A stretch of DNA of 5,991 nt from Flavobacteriales bacterium (GTDB lineage Bacteria > Bacteroidota > Bacteroidia > Flavobacteriales > Flavobacteriaceae), in NCBI GenBank assembly GCA_027032855.1, contig JALVLX010000028.1, positions 1 through 5,991 on the forward strand, in the 5' to 3' direction. The position numbers were made by a program, and so were the translations under genes. Of the stretch, positions 1 to 5,991 are shown piece after piece. The notes below the pieces were generated by a model. That model worked only from the letters and a program-made list of their open reading frames with translations, ran no database searches and was not told the DNA's origin. The number at the start of each line of letters is the position of its first letter. Within the stretch, counting starts at the first letter, position 1.

Positions 1-25
1 ATAAATCATCATTTCATCAATAATT

Positions 26-57
26 TTTGTAATTCTTTGATTTTCGGAGTAAGTTTG
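26..57 (+). promoter_or_regulatory. Predicted Bacteroidota-type promoter of serS
   Basis: A TTTG at 26-29 is followed after exactly 20 nt by TAAGTTTG at 50-57. This matches the -33/-7 consensus TTTG-N(17-23)-TAnnTTTG known for the primary sigma factor of Bacteroidota. Transcription would start near 63-65, giving an untranslated leader of about 28 nt before the serS ATG at 92. That leader has no AGGAGG-like site, which is normal in this phylum, and shows no T-box or other riboswitch structure, being too short for one. The motif match is seen directly; promoter activity and the start site are inferred. Confidence 0.65.
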
Positions 58-91
58 CAGTCTTAAAAAATCAATCAAATAAATCCCGATT

Positions 92-1363
92 ATGTTACAG
101 ATAAACCGAATCAGAGCAGAAAGAGAGGCAATTATCGAAGCGATGAAAAAGCGTAATTTTGATGCGACTGAAATTATAAATAAAGCCGTAGCGCTTGATG
201 ATTTGCGCAGAAAGACGCAAACTGAAAATGACAACTTACTTGCCGAAATGAACAAGCTTTCCAAAGAAATTGGGGTGCTTTATAAAAGCGGAGAACCTCA
301 AAAAGCGGAAATTTTAAAACAAAAAACCACGCAAATCAAGGAGCAAATCAAGCAGTTATCCGAACAATTGGACAAAGCAAAAACCGAATTACAAGAAGTC
401 TTATATCAAATTCCGAATGTACCGAATCCTTTAGTGCCTTTTGGTAAAGATGAAGCTGATAACGAAGTGGTTTTTGAACATGGTGATGTTTTAAATATGC
501 CTGATGATGCCTTGCCACATTGGGAATTAGCAAAAAAATACGATTTGATTGATTTTGAACTCGGTAATAAAATCACCGGTGCCGGTTTCCCGGTTTATAA
601 AGGTAAAGGTGCTAAATTTCAAAGGGCATTAATCAACTATTTTTTAGATAAAAACGAAGCTGCCGGTTACCGCGAGATGCAAGTGCCACACTTAATCAAT
701 GAAGCTTCGGGATACGGAACCGGACAGTTACCCGATAAAGAAGGTCAAATGTATGTGGTAGAGCGTGACAATTTGTACCTTATCCCGACTGCCGAAGTGC
801 CGGTGACTAATTTGTACCGCGATGTGATGTTAAAAGCATCGGATTTTCCTATTAAAAATACGGCTTATACACCTTGTTTTCGTCGAGAAGCCGGATCTTA
901 TGGTGCACATGTACGCGGTTTGAACCGTTTGCATCAATTTGACAAAGTGGAAATTGTACGTTTGGAACACCCTGATAAATCCTACGAAGCCTTAGAAGAA
1001 ATGGTAGAACACGTCAAGCAAATTTTGATAGAGCTAGGTCTGCCGTTTAGAATTGTCCGTCTTTGTGGTGGCGATTTGGGCTTTACCTCTGCCTTGACGT
1101 ATGATTTTGAAGTTTGGTCGGCAGCACAAAAACGCTGGTTGGAAGTCAGCTCTGTTTCCAATTTTGAAGATTTTCAAGCCAACCGTTTAAAACTACGTTT
1201 TAAAGATATTGATGGTAAAAAACGTTTGGCGCATACGCTTAACGGGAGTTCACTTGCCTTACCACGTGTGGTAGCTGCTTTGCTAGAAAATAACCAAACG
1301 GACAAGGGTATCAAAGTACCTGAAGTTTTACAAGGTTTTATGGGGACTGATTTGATTGATTGA
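92..1363 (+). CDS. serS: Seryl-tRNA synthetase (SerRS, class II)
   Basis: A cytoplasmic enzyme that activates serine with ATP and loads it onto tRNA-Ser; it can also charge tRNA-Sec where that exists. The 423-residue product has the usual bacterial length. Residues about 28-105 are rich in Lys, Glu and Gln and form the long antiparallel coiled-coil arm that grips the tRNA-Ser variable arm. The class II catalytic core follows: motif 1 around 165-202 ending in the conserved Pro199; the serine-binding TAE triad at 233-235; motif 2 at 261-287 with FRRE (Arg264, Glu266) for ATP; and motif 3 at 382-402 with TLNGSSLALPR, where Arg392 is the invariant arginine. The chosen ATG gives an N-terminus of MLQINRIR type; it lies about 28 nt after the predicted transcription start and has no obvious Shine-Dalgarno site. 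All motifs are intact and no frameshift is seen. The gene appears monocistronic and converges on the vanZ-like gene 205 bp downstream. Confidence 0.98.
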   Translation: MLQINRIRAEREAIIEAMKKRNFDATEIINKAVALDDLRRKTQTENDNLLAEMNKLSKEIGVLYKSGEPQKAEILKQKTTQIKEQIKQLSEQLDKAKTELQEVLYQIPNVPNPLVPFGKDEADNEVVFEHGDVLNMPDDALPHWELAKKYDLIDFELGNKITGAGFPVYKGKGAKFQRALINYFLDKNEAAGYREMQVPHLINEASGYGTGQLPDKEGQMYVVERDNLYLIPTAEVPVTNLYRDVMLKASDFPIKNTAYTPCFRREAGSYGAHVRGLNRLHQFDKVEIVRLEHPDKSYEALEEMVEHVKQILIELGLPFRIVRLCGGDLGFTSALTYDFEVWSAAQKRWLEVSSVSNFEDFQANRLKLRFKDIDGKKRLAHTLNGSSLALPRVVAALLENNQTDKGIKVPEVLQGFMGTDLID

Positions 1364-1383
1364 AAATCCCAATTTAATATCAA

Positions 1384-1463
1384 AAATCACGCACTTTTGG
1401 AGCACATTTTTTTGATTACGATTATATTCATAGAGCAACACCCTATGTTTATAAATCACGCAC
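1384..1463. repeat. 11-bp direct repeat pair in the convergent intergenic gap
   Basis: The 11-mer AAATCACGCAC occurs at 1384-1394 and again at 1453-1463, starting 69 nt apart. Both copies are followed by a T-rich stretch (TTTT after the first, CTTTTT after the second), so the similarity extends to about 15 positions with one inserted C. Both copies lie between the serS stop and the vanZ-like stop, outside any gene. The role is unknown. It may be a relic of a small duplication or part of the 3' untranslated regions. A shared 3'-end processing or termination signal is possible but not shown. Confidence 0.6.
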
Positions 1464-1530
1464 CTTTTTATCTTTCAACGAGATATTAAGGATAAAAACA
1501 GGAAGAGCACCAAAGGTGTGAAATTAATTA

Positions 1531-1552
1531 GCCCTATTCGTTAGGGTAGGGC
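1531..1552 (-). terminator. Candidate hairpin terminator between serS and the vanZ-like gene
   Basis: GCCCTA at 1531-1536 is perfectly complementary to TAGGGC at 1547-1552, giving a 6-bp GC-rich stem with a 10-nt loop. An alternative tighter hairpin pairs CCCTA at 1532-1536 with TAGGG at 1542-1546 around a 5-nt loop, so two folds compete. It lies 17 nt past the vanZ-like stop codon. Read on the minus strand, the stem is followed by a TAATTAATTT tail, which fits a weak intrinsic terminator for the sprA-gcvH-vanZ direction. On the plus strand no T-run follows, so it is less convincing for serS. The structure is seen in the sequence; its function is inferred. Confidence 0.4.
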
Positions 1553-1568
1553 AAAAGATGCGATATAA

Positions 1569-1937
1569 TTATTTTTTCCAAAACCTCTGATAAAAAACCA
1601 ATCCCGCCAATGCCCCTAAAGTATTAGCCAAGGCATCAAAAACCTCACCGGTACGGTTTGGAATGTAGTATTCTTGTAAAAATTCGATGATAACTCCCAA
1701 TAAAATGGCAAGAATAAATAATTGATTTTTTTTTAATTTCAATTCGGGGTATGCCAAAAGCCAAAACAGTACAAAAAAGAAGTAAAGAAAGAAGTGCACG
1801 ATTTTATCGGCAAATTGAAATGACGGAAGGTGTATGCCTTTTAAAGGCGTCAAACTAACAGCAGTCAGCCACAAAGTGTAGCCGACTGCCAGTATTTTAT
1901 ATTTATGCTTTAATATTTTTCTTGTAAGCTTCTGCAT
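1569..1937 (-). CDS. VanZ-like family small integral membrane protein
   Basis: A 122-residue inner-membrane protein with four predicted helices at about residues 14-32, 46-62, 72-88 and 101-117, a Lys/Arg-rich N-terminus and a short basic C-terminus (FWKK). The VanZ-like family pattern is visible: DKIVHFFLYF at 44-53, GVIIEFLQ at 81-88, and an R-x-G-E-V-F-D-A-L-A-N-T-x-G stretch at 95-108 with conserved Asp101 and Asn105. VanZ itself is linked to low-level teicoplanin resistance in enterococci, but members of this size in Bacteroidota have no established function, so no resistance role is claimed. The ATG lies inside the last codons of gcvH, giving a 35-nt overlap in another frame. No other in-frame ATG, GTG or TTG start precedes the first membrane helix, so this start is favoured. 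Having no promoter of its own in view, it is probably cotranscribed and translationally coupled with gcvH. It is the last gene before the convergent serS. Confidence 0.88.
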   Translation of the reverse strand: MQKLTRKILKHKYKILAVGYTLWLTAVSLTPLKGIHLPSFQFADKIVHFFLYFFFVLFWLLAYPELKLKKNQLFILAILLGVIIEFLQEYYIPNRTGEVFDALANTLGALAGLVFYQRFWKK

Positions 1938-2283
1938 CTAATAAATCGTTCACTTCATCCGGATTGGTGATTTTGATCTTGATAATCCAACCGTCACCAT
2001 AAGGATCTTTGTTGATAAGTTCAGGTTCGTCTTCCAAAGCTTCGTTGAATTCCAAAACTTCGCCGGCAATAGGCATAAACAAATCCGAAACTGTTTTAAC
2101 TGCTTCAACAGTGCCGAAGACTTCATCTTTGTCCAGTTCTTCGCCTTCAGTATCTACTTCAACATAAACAATATCGCCCAATTCTCTTTGAGCAAAATCC
2201 GAAATGCCAATTGTGGCGGTATCACCATCTATTGCGATCCATTCATGGTCTTTGGTATATTTTAAATTTTCGGGAAAATTCAT
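1903..2283 (-). CDS. gcvH: Glycine cleavage system H protein (lipoyl carrier)
   Basis: A small cytoplasmic carrier that shuttles the aminomethyl group among the P, T and L proteins of the glycine cleavage complex on a lipoyl arm. The 126 residues match the usual length. The N-terminus MNFPENLKYTKDHEWI is the canonical H-protein start and supports the ATG at 2283. The lipoylation site lies in the EAVKTVSDL segment, with the acceptor lysine at Lys63; around it are GDIVYVE at 36-42 and PIAGEVLEFN at 71-80, forming the hammerhead lipoyl domain. The conserved C-terminal PYGDGWIIKIK at 94-104 is intact. The partner genes gcvP and gcvT are not in the window. The gene lies 183 bp downstream of sprA on the same strand and overlaps the vanZ-like gene by 35 nt. 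No Shine-Dalgarno site is visible. H proteins may also supply lipoyl groups to other enzymes, which could explain an isolated locus; that is inference. Confidence 0.97.
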   Translation of the reverse strand: MNFPENLKYTKDHEWIAIDGDTATIGISDFAQRELGDIVYVEVDTEGEELDKDEVFGTVEAVKTVSDLFMPIAGEVLEFNEALEDEPELINKDPYGDGWIIKIKITNPDEVNDLLDAEAYKKNIKA

Positions 2284-2311
2284 TGTGTCTGATTTTTTAA
2301 AATTTGATGAA

Positions 2312-2319
2312 CAAAAATA
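2312..2319 (-). promoter_or_regulatory. Candidate -7 promoter element upstream of gcvH
   Basis: On the minus strand TATTTTTG matches the Bacteroidota -7 consensus TAnnTTTG and would start transcription near 2305, leaving a leader of about 22 nt before the gcvH ATG, similar to serS. No clear TTTG -33 element is found 17-23 nt further upstream; the sequence there is a run of T. In such AT-rich DNA a chance match is quite possible, so gcvH may instead, or additionally, be read through from sprA. Confidence 0.35.
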
Positions 2320-2438
2320 CTAATATTTCAATACTAAAAAAAATTATTTTTTAAAATTTCATGGAAATAAATTTATTAGAATTTCTGACTTATTATGGAT
2401 TATAGAATACTTTGTTTTATTGATTATTGTTTAATACT

Positions 2439-2466
2439 TCTAATTACTAAAATCTAATTTCTAAAA
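2439..2466. repeat. Imperfect 2 x 14-bp tandem repeat adjoining the sprA stop codon
   Basis: TCTAATTACTAAAA at 2439-2452 is followed immediately by TCTAATTTCTAAAA at 2453-2466, differing only at position 2446/2460 (A versus T). The second copy ends on the base next to the sprA stop codon (2467-2469). It looks like a recent short tandem duplication in non-coding DNA. No function is claimed. Confidence 0.7.
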
Positions 2467-5400
2467 TTAATTTCCAAACGTATATTTAATGGTTAATCCT
2501 CCTCTAATATTGGTAAAAGGATAGGAGGTAGAAATAGCATATTCAGAGTATGAATGATTGTAGAATAAGATAGCTGAAAGTGCTTTTGTCAATGCATAGT
2601 CAGCACTGAATTTCAAATTATACATGGTTTGTCCAGCTGTGATTTGGTTATTATCATCAGAGAGGCTTCGCAAAATCGTAATGTTATTACGCATGGAGGC
2701 ATCTATTTTTAAAATTAAATCGCTTGTAAATTCAATACGTCTGCCTGCCAAACGCAAGGGTAGGGTAATGTCTTTTAATCTATAACCCAATCCGGCGGTG
2801 TATTCTTTACCCGCTACTTCAGATAAAGTGTAGTTGTTAAGATTTAATGACATGGTGCGGTCTTGTTTGATAGAAAAATCCAGTTTTAGGGAGTTTTGCA
2901 TCTCCATGTTGAGTTTAATCAACGGGTTGAATGCTTCGGTTAATGTAATATTATCCATGACGTATGGTGAATAGAAATTGCCGGCAACATCTCTGGCATT
3001 CGGATCTTGGAATGTTTGCAAATTATTGGTGAACTGATTAACCGTATAATTTGATTGGTAATTATGTTCCAAGCTCAAGTTTTTAAAGATTTTTTTTAGC
3101 CATTTTACTTTATTCAAACCGGATAATTTGACACGCCAATTGGGAACAGGAAATTGTTTAAAAGGTTCCAAACCTAAATTTCCGGGATCAGAATCCATAT
3201 ATCCGGTAATGAAAGAATACATCAAAACTTCAGTTTGTAATGGTCCGTAGCCGTCAGGATAGCCTGAAGACGGAACAGTAACACCACGTTGTGTTGCCAG
3301 ACGGCGCGCAATAGTTAACCGGCTGTTTAACATCCTGTCAAATGCCGGACTGTTTTTAAGCGAAATGTTTTCAAATGCCGTTTTGGCCAAAATGGATGAA
3401 ACGGAATAATTACCCATGGTAGTTGGGACCAGCGGGTTATAATTATTGCCTACGGCGTTGAATTGTTCACTTAAATTTTCCATGTAGGAAGTCTGTCCTT
3501 TGAAAGTAATTGATAAATTTTTAAACGGTTTAATGGTTCCCTGATAGCTCAGATCTTCAGAAAATGTTTCAATATAAGGGTCATTAAAGTCGGGATATTG
3601 GGAGAGCCAACCGCGTTTGGCAGCTTCATAACGGATTTGATCATCATCCCAGCCTAATGTAAATGGCAAGCTGGGTTGAGTGGTGCCGAAAAATCCAACA
3701 CTGTTGAGATAACCGGGTAGCATCAAACCGCTATTTCGTTTATAGGTTACTTTAACATTTTGGAAACCGGTCAAAACGCCAAGTAAAGAGCCCAAGAATT
3801 CGTTTTGTCCTGTACCGGCAACTTCTGTTTTTTTCTTTTCCTTGCCTTTTTTCTTACCGGATTTATTTTTTTCGTTTTTAGAATCTTTGCCTTTTTTTTC
3901 TTTACTGCCTTTGTTTTTACTTGTTTTTTTAGACTTTCTCTTTGACCGCCCTTTTCCCATCAATCTTTTTTGCAATTTGGTAATACCTAATTCACGATAA
4001 AGTTTGCGCATGTCAATATTGGCATTAATTTGATGTGAATTGGAATTTTGAACCGTATTTCCCAAGTCGTATCCGTTAACGTTAGCCAATGCTTCAGAAC
4101 TTTTTTGCCACTGGAAAGTGCCGTTGTAAACATAAGTTACTTTTAAGAAATCTAATAACGGCAACTTGTTTAACGGCAAGTTGTATGATACATTTATATT
4201 TTGAGCATGCGTCAAAGGTTCTCCGGTGTTGAAATAGTCTGTCCAAATGGTATTGTTAAAATCCGTTGAACCATCCGGTAATAAATAATTTTTAACAGCT
4301 CTGTTATGTGTAATGCCAAAAGAGGTTTGTATAGATTTGGTCGGGTTGTAGTTGACCGTATAACCCCAGTCAAAAGTGTATTCTCTGTTTTGCAATGGCG
4401 GAATTGCCAACCCGTAATCTTCTATTTCTCTAAAATGTAAATTATTGAATCGTCTGTTGATATTGCTGGTAACCGTGATATTTGACGGCATAATGTTAAA
4501 ATTAAAATCTTTGATAAACCGCAGATGTTTTGATTTTAATTTTTTAGATTTTTTAAAAGGCGTAAAAGACAATTCTTTAAAATTGTAAGCATAATTCATG
4601 CCCAAACGGGTAGTTTCATCTTTGTTTGAAGCAATTTCGTAGTCGGAATGATAAACTTCGTTGTAGGCAAAATCAAATGTGAAATTCTCAACATCGTAGA
4701 AATGTTTTTTATTTTTCTTTTTGTCTTTTTTGCCATTATTTTTACCGGGAGCATTTGTGGGTGCTTTCTTATTATTTTCGGTAGAATAACCTTTTTTGAT
4801 ACCTGACAGCGTTATGCCACGATGCCGTGTGTAGGCCTGAGCAACTTGTCTGATAGAATCGCGTTGTTTTGAATTATCTGCTACATCCAACCGGTCTTGA
4901 ACAGTTATATCACGCCAGATAGGGTCGTATTTGGGGGTGATAAATTCTTCAGAAATGGTGTAGTTTACCGGGAATGTAATGTTCCAATTTTTGGGTAGCA
5001 ATTTGCCCATATTGACGTTGGTATTCAAATTATACCTTTTGGTATCTTCCAAGTTTCTTTGAAGCGGCCCTTCTTCCAATCCGCCAAACCCTTCGGTAGA
5101 AATGCCACCGGTAAATGAAATGGTTGCAAAGTCGGCCAAATTGGTATCAATGGTAGCGTTAGATGCCCAACCACCTTTGTTTTTCATTTCAGACAAGCGC
5201 AGTTCGTTAAACCAGTATTCCCCGCAAATATCTTGCCCGGTAGTATTTCGAACACCGACCATGATGACTTTGACATCGCCAAAATTAGGGTTCCCTTTGA
5301 TACCGATAATTAAGCGATTAGGTTTGTCGGCAGCAGTCGGATCTAAAGTTGCTTCATCAAAGTAAACCGGCAAGCTGGTCGTATTAATCGTATGATTTTT

Positions 5401-5991
5401 AATCATTTCCAACTTAATCTTGTTGAGTAGTTCCAATTTTAAATCGATGCGGTTTTCCAACGGCCAAATTTCTTCGGGGTCTGATGTGCCGAATTGCGTC
5501 ACTTTTAACGGAATTTGTACTTCGTAAAAGTTGTCAGTCAAATCGTTACCAAATCGAACAAAACCGATTGCTTCTCCGTCTTGCAAATCGGGATTCCCAT
5601 CGACACTTTCTGCATGAATAAACATCTCCAAGTTTTTGAATTGACGCATATCCACACTATTATATTTATATACGCCACGTGCGTCTTTGGGTTCCAAGTT
5701 GCAAACTTTTAGAGACAGAGATTGTTCGTTTTGACGTATTTGAGAGTTTTGTTGATAAATTTCTTCACGTTCAATACCGGGAGGCAAGACGTAGGGGATT
5801 GGTTGTCGTGCTGCATTGTCTTGAATGCTGACAGCTGCCGTTTCAACTGTTGTATTGTCGTCATTTGGGTCAGGGTCGGCAGGATCTAAAGTCAATTTGA
5901 ATTTTTTCCAATCTGCCCGTACTAAATTCAGTGATGCAAATCTCAATGTCACACGGTCGTCGGTGAAACCGTTGAGGTACATTCTCATAAA
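2467..5991 (-). CDS. sprA: SprA (Sov), type IX secretion system outer-membrane translocon, C-terminal half (partial)
   Basis: SprA is the giant outer-membrane beta-barrel through which the type IX secretion system exports folded cargo; in the known structure it is a 36-strand barrel working with PorV and a plug protein. 1174 residues are visible and the frame stays open at the right edge, so this is roughly the second half of a protein usually near 2,300-2,500 residues; the true start and signal peptide are outside. Counting from the Met at 5988, family-like segments are MRMYLNGFTDDRVTLRFA (1-18), FKNLEMFIHAE (117-127), FVRFGNDLTDNFYEVQIPL (143-161), EIWPLENRIDL (173-183), GEYWFNELRLSEM (256-268), PVNYTISEEFITPKYDP (340-356) and LPGY (757-760). 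The rest is an aromatic-rich alternating pattern typical of barrel strands, ending GGLTIKYTFGN, a plausible beta-signal. Lysine-rich inserts lie at 398-428, 479-487 and 674-720. Only two cysteines occur (96, 255). Gene identity is firm; strand boundaries are inferred. Confidence 0.95.
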   Translation of the reverse strand, partial: FMRMYLNGFTDDRVTLRFASLNLVRADWKKFKLTLDPADPDPNDDNTTVETAAVSIQDNAARQPIPYVLPPGIEREEIYQQNSQIRQNEQSLSLKVCNLEPKDARGVYKYNSVDMRQFKNLEMFIHAESVDGNPDLQDGEAIGFVRFGNDLTDNFYEVQIPLKVTQFGTSDPEEIWPLENRIDLKLELLNKIKLEMIKNHTINTTSLPVYFDEATLDPTAADKPNRLIIGIKGNPNFGDVKVIMVGVRNTTGQDICGEYWFNELRLSEMKNKGGWASNATIDTNLADFATISFTGGISTEGFGGLEEGPLQRNLEDTKRYNLNTNVNMGKLLPKNWNITFPVNYTISEEFITPKYDPIWRDITVQDRLDVADNSKQRDSIRQVAQAYTRHRGITLSGIKKGYSTENNKKAPTNAPGKNNGKKDKKKNKKHFYDVENFTFDFAYNEVYHSDYEIASNKDETTRLGMNYAYNFKELSFTPFKKSKKLKSKHLRFIKDFNFNIMPSNITVTSNINRRFNNLHFREIEDYGLAIPPLQNREYTFDWGYTVNYNPTKSIQTSFGITHNRAVKNYLLPDGSTDFNNTIWTDYFNTGEPLTHAQNINVSYNLPLNKLPLLDFLKVTYVYNGTFQWQKSSEALANVNGYDLGNTVQNSNSHQINANIDMRKLYRELGITKLQKRLMGKGRSKRKSKKTSKNKGSKEKKGKDSKNEKNKSGKKKGKEKKKTEVAGTGQNEFLGSLLGVLTGFQNVKVTYKRNSGLMLPGYLNSVGFFGTTQPSLPFTLGWDDDQIRYEAAKRGWLSQYPDFNDPYIETFSEDLSYQGTIKPFKNLSITFKGQTSYMENLSEQFNAVGNNYNPLVPTTMGNYSVSSILAKTAFENISLKNSPAFDRMLNSRLTIARRLATQRGVTVPSSGYPDGYGPLQTEVLMYSFITGYMDSDPGNLGLEPFKQFPVPNWRVKLSGLNKVKWLKKIFKNLSLEHNYQSNYTVNQFTNNLQTFQDPNARDVAGNFYSPYVMDNITLTEAFNPLIKLNMEMQNSLKLDFSIKQDRTMSLNLNNYTLSEVAGKEYTAGLGYRLKDITLPLRLAGRRIEFTSDLILKIDASMRNNITILRSLSDDNNQITAGQTMYNLKFSADYALTKALSAILFYNHSYSEYAISTSYPFTNIRGGLTIKYTFGN

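Larger units (their letters stand above)
2284..2466. other. AT-rich intergenic region between sprA and gcvH
   Basis: 183 bp with very few G or C bases, containing no credible open frame on either strand. It holds the candidate gcvH -7 element (2312-2319), a small inverted repeat ATTTC-ATG-GAAAT at 2356-2368, long A and T runs around 2335-2352, and a 14-bp tandem duplication at its sprA end. No GC-rich hairpin with a T-tail is visible after the sprA stop, so sprA termination is not explained here. Confidence 0.7.

Noticed and set aside
1..91. Short frames open to the left edge: plus strand ending at a TAA at 64-66, and a minus-strand frame that could start at an ATG at 10-12 or 7-9 and leave the window.
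   Set aside because: Too few codons to recognise a protein, both strands look equally open, and the stretch carries the serS promoter. A divergent or upstream neighbour may exist but cannot be supported from this window.
348..533. Minus-strand open frame of 61 codons inside serS.
   Set aside because: Antisense shadow of the SerRS coding sequence; no family features and no start signals.
1174..1383. Minus-strand open frame of 69 codons over the serS 3' end.
   Set aside because: Antisense to the conserved motif 3 region of SerRS; its composition follows from the codons of the real gene.
1381..1420. Possible serS terminator: CAAAA/TTTTG stem (1381-1385 with 1395-1399) and a T7 run near 1409-1413.
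   Set aside because: The stem is only five weak AT-rich pairs with a 9-nt loop, and the T-run is separated from it by several bases, so I do not call it.
1429..1447. Inverted repeat CATAG-N9-CTATG in the convergent gap.
   Set aside because: Five pairs with a 9-nt loop are expected by chance in AT-rich DNA, and no T-tail follows closely.
1569..1937. Reading the VanZ-like protein as a glycopeptide resistance gene.
   Set aside because: Only the broad VanZ-like family is supported; no vanA-type cluster is present, and Gram-negative Bacteroidota carry such proteins as ordinary genes.
2335..2352. A-run/T-run pair that could fold as a hairpin upstream of gcvH.
   Set aside because: Composed only of A and T, so it would be unstable; explained by base composition.
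5102..5365. Plus-strand open frame of 87 codons inside sprA.
   Set aside because: Antisense shadow of a conserved SprA segment, without recognisable domain or promoter.
5515..5712. Plus-strand open frame of 65 codons inside sprA.
   Set aside because: Lies opposite strongly conserved SprA residues; no independent evidence of coding.

Overview
The window looks like chromosomal DNA of a low-GC member of the Bacteroidota, most likely a flavobacterium-like organism. The reasons are an AT-rich composition, a SprA (type IX secretion) gene, starts without a recognisable Shine-Dalgarno sequence, and a textbook Bacteroidota promoter (TTTG-N20-TAnnTTTG) in front of serS. The taxonomic placement is inferred from gene content and style only; no rRNA or other marker is present.

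Layout. Positions 1-91 are a short upstream region with the serS promoter. Positions 92-1363 (+) encode a full-length seryl-tRNA synthetase. Positions 1364-1568 lie between convergent genes and hold an 11-bp direct repeat and a GC-rich hairpin that is a plausible terminator. On the minus strand, read from the right edge leftwards, come the C-terminal half of sprA (5991-2467, cut by the window edge), a 183-bp AT-rich gap with a candidate promoter, gcvH (2283-1903), and a small VanZ-like membrane protein (1937-1569) that overlaps the end of gcvH by 35 nt.

How the genes relate. SprA is the outer-membrane translocon of the type IX secretion system, used in Bacteroidota for gliding adhesins and secreted enzymes. 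GcvH is the lipoyl carrier of the glycine cleavage complex in the cytoplasm. The VanZ-like protein is a four-helix inner-membrane protein of unknown role. The three are codirectional, and the gcvH/vanZ overlap suggests translational coupling, but no biochemical link between secretion and glycine cleavage is evident. serS is an independent housekeeping unit transcribed towards them.

I see no mobile element, CRISPR array, tRNA/rRNA gene or unknown defence-like system. The points most worth a second look are the lysine-rich insertions in SprA (one encoded by A-runs of up to eight), the overlapping gcvH/vanZ pair, and the repeats and hairpins in the two intergenic gaps.
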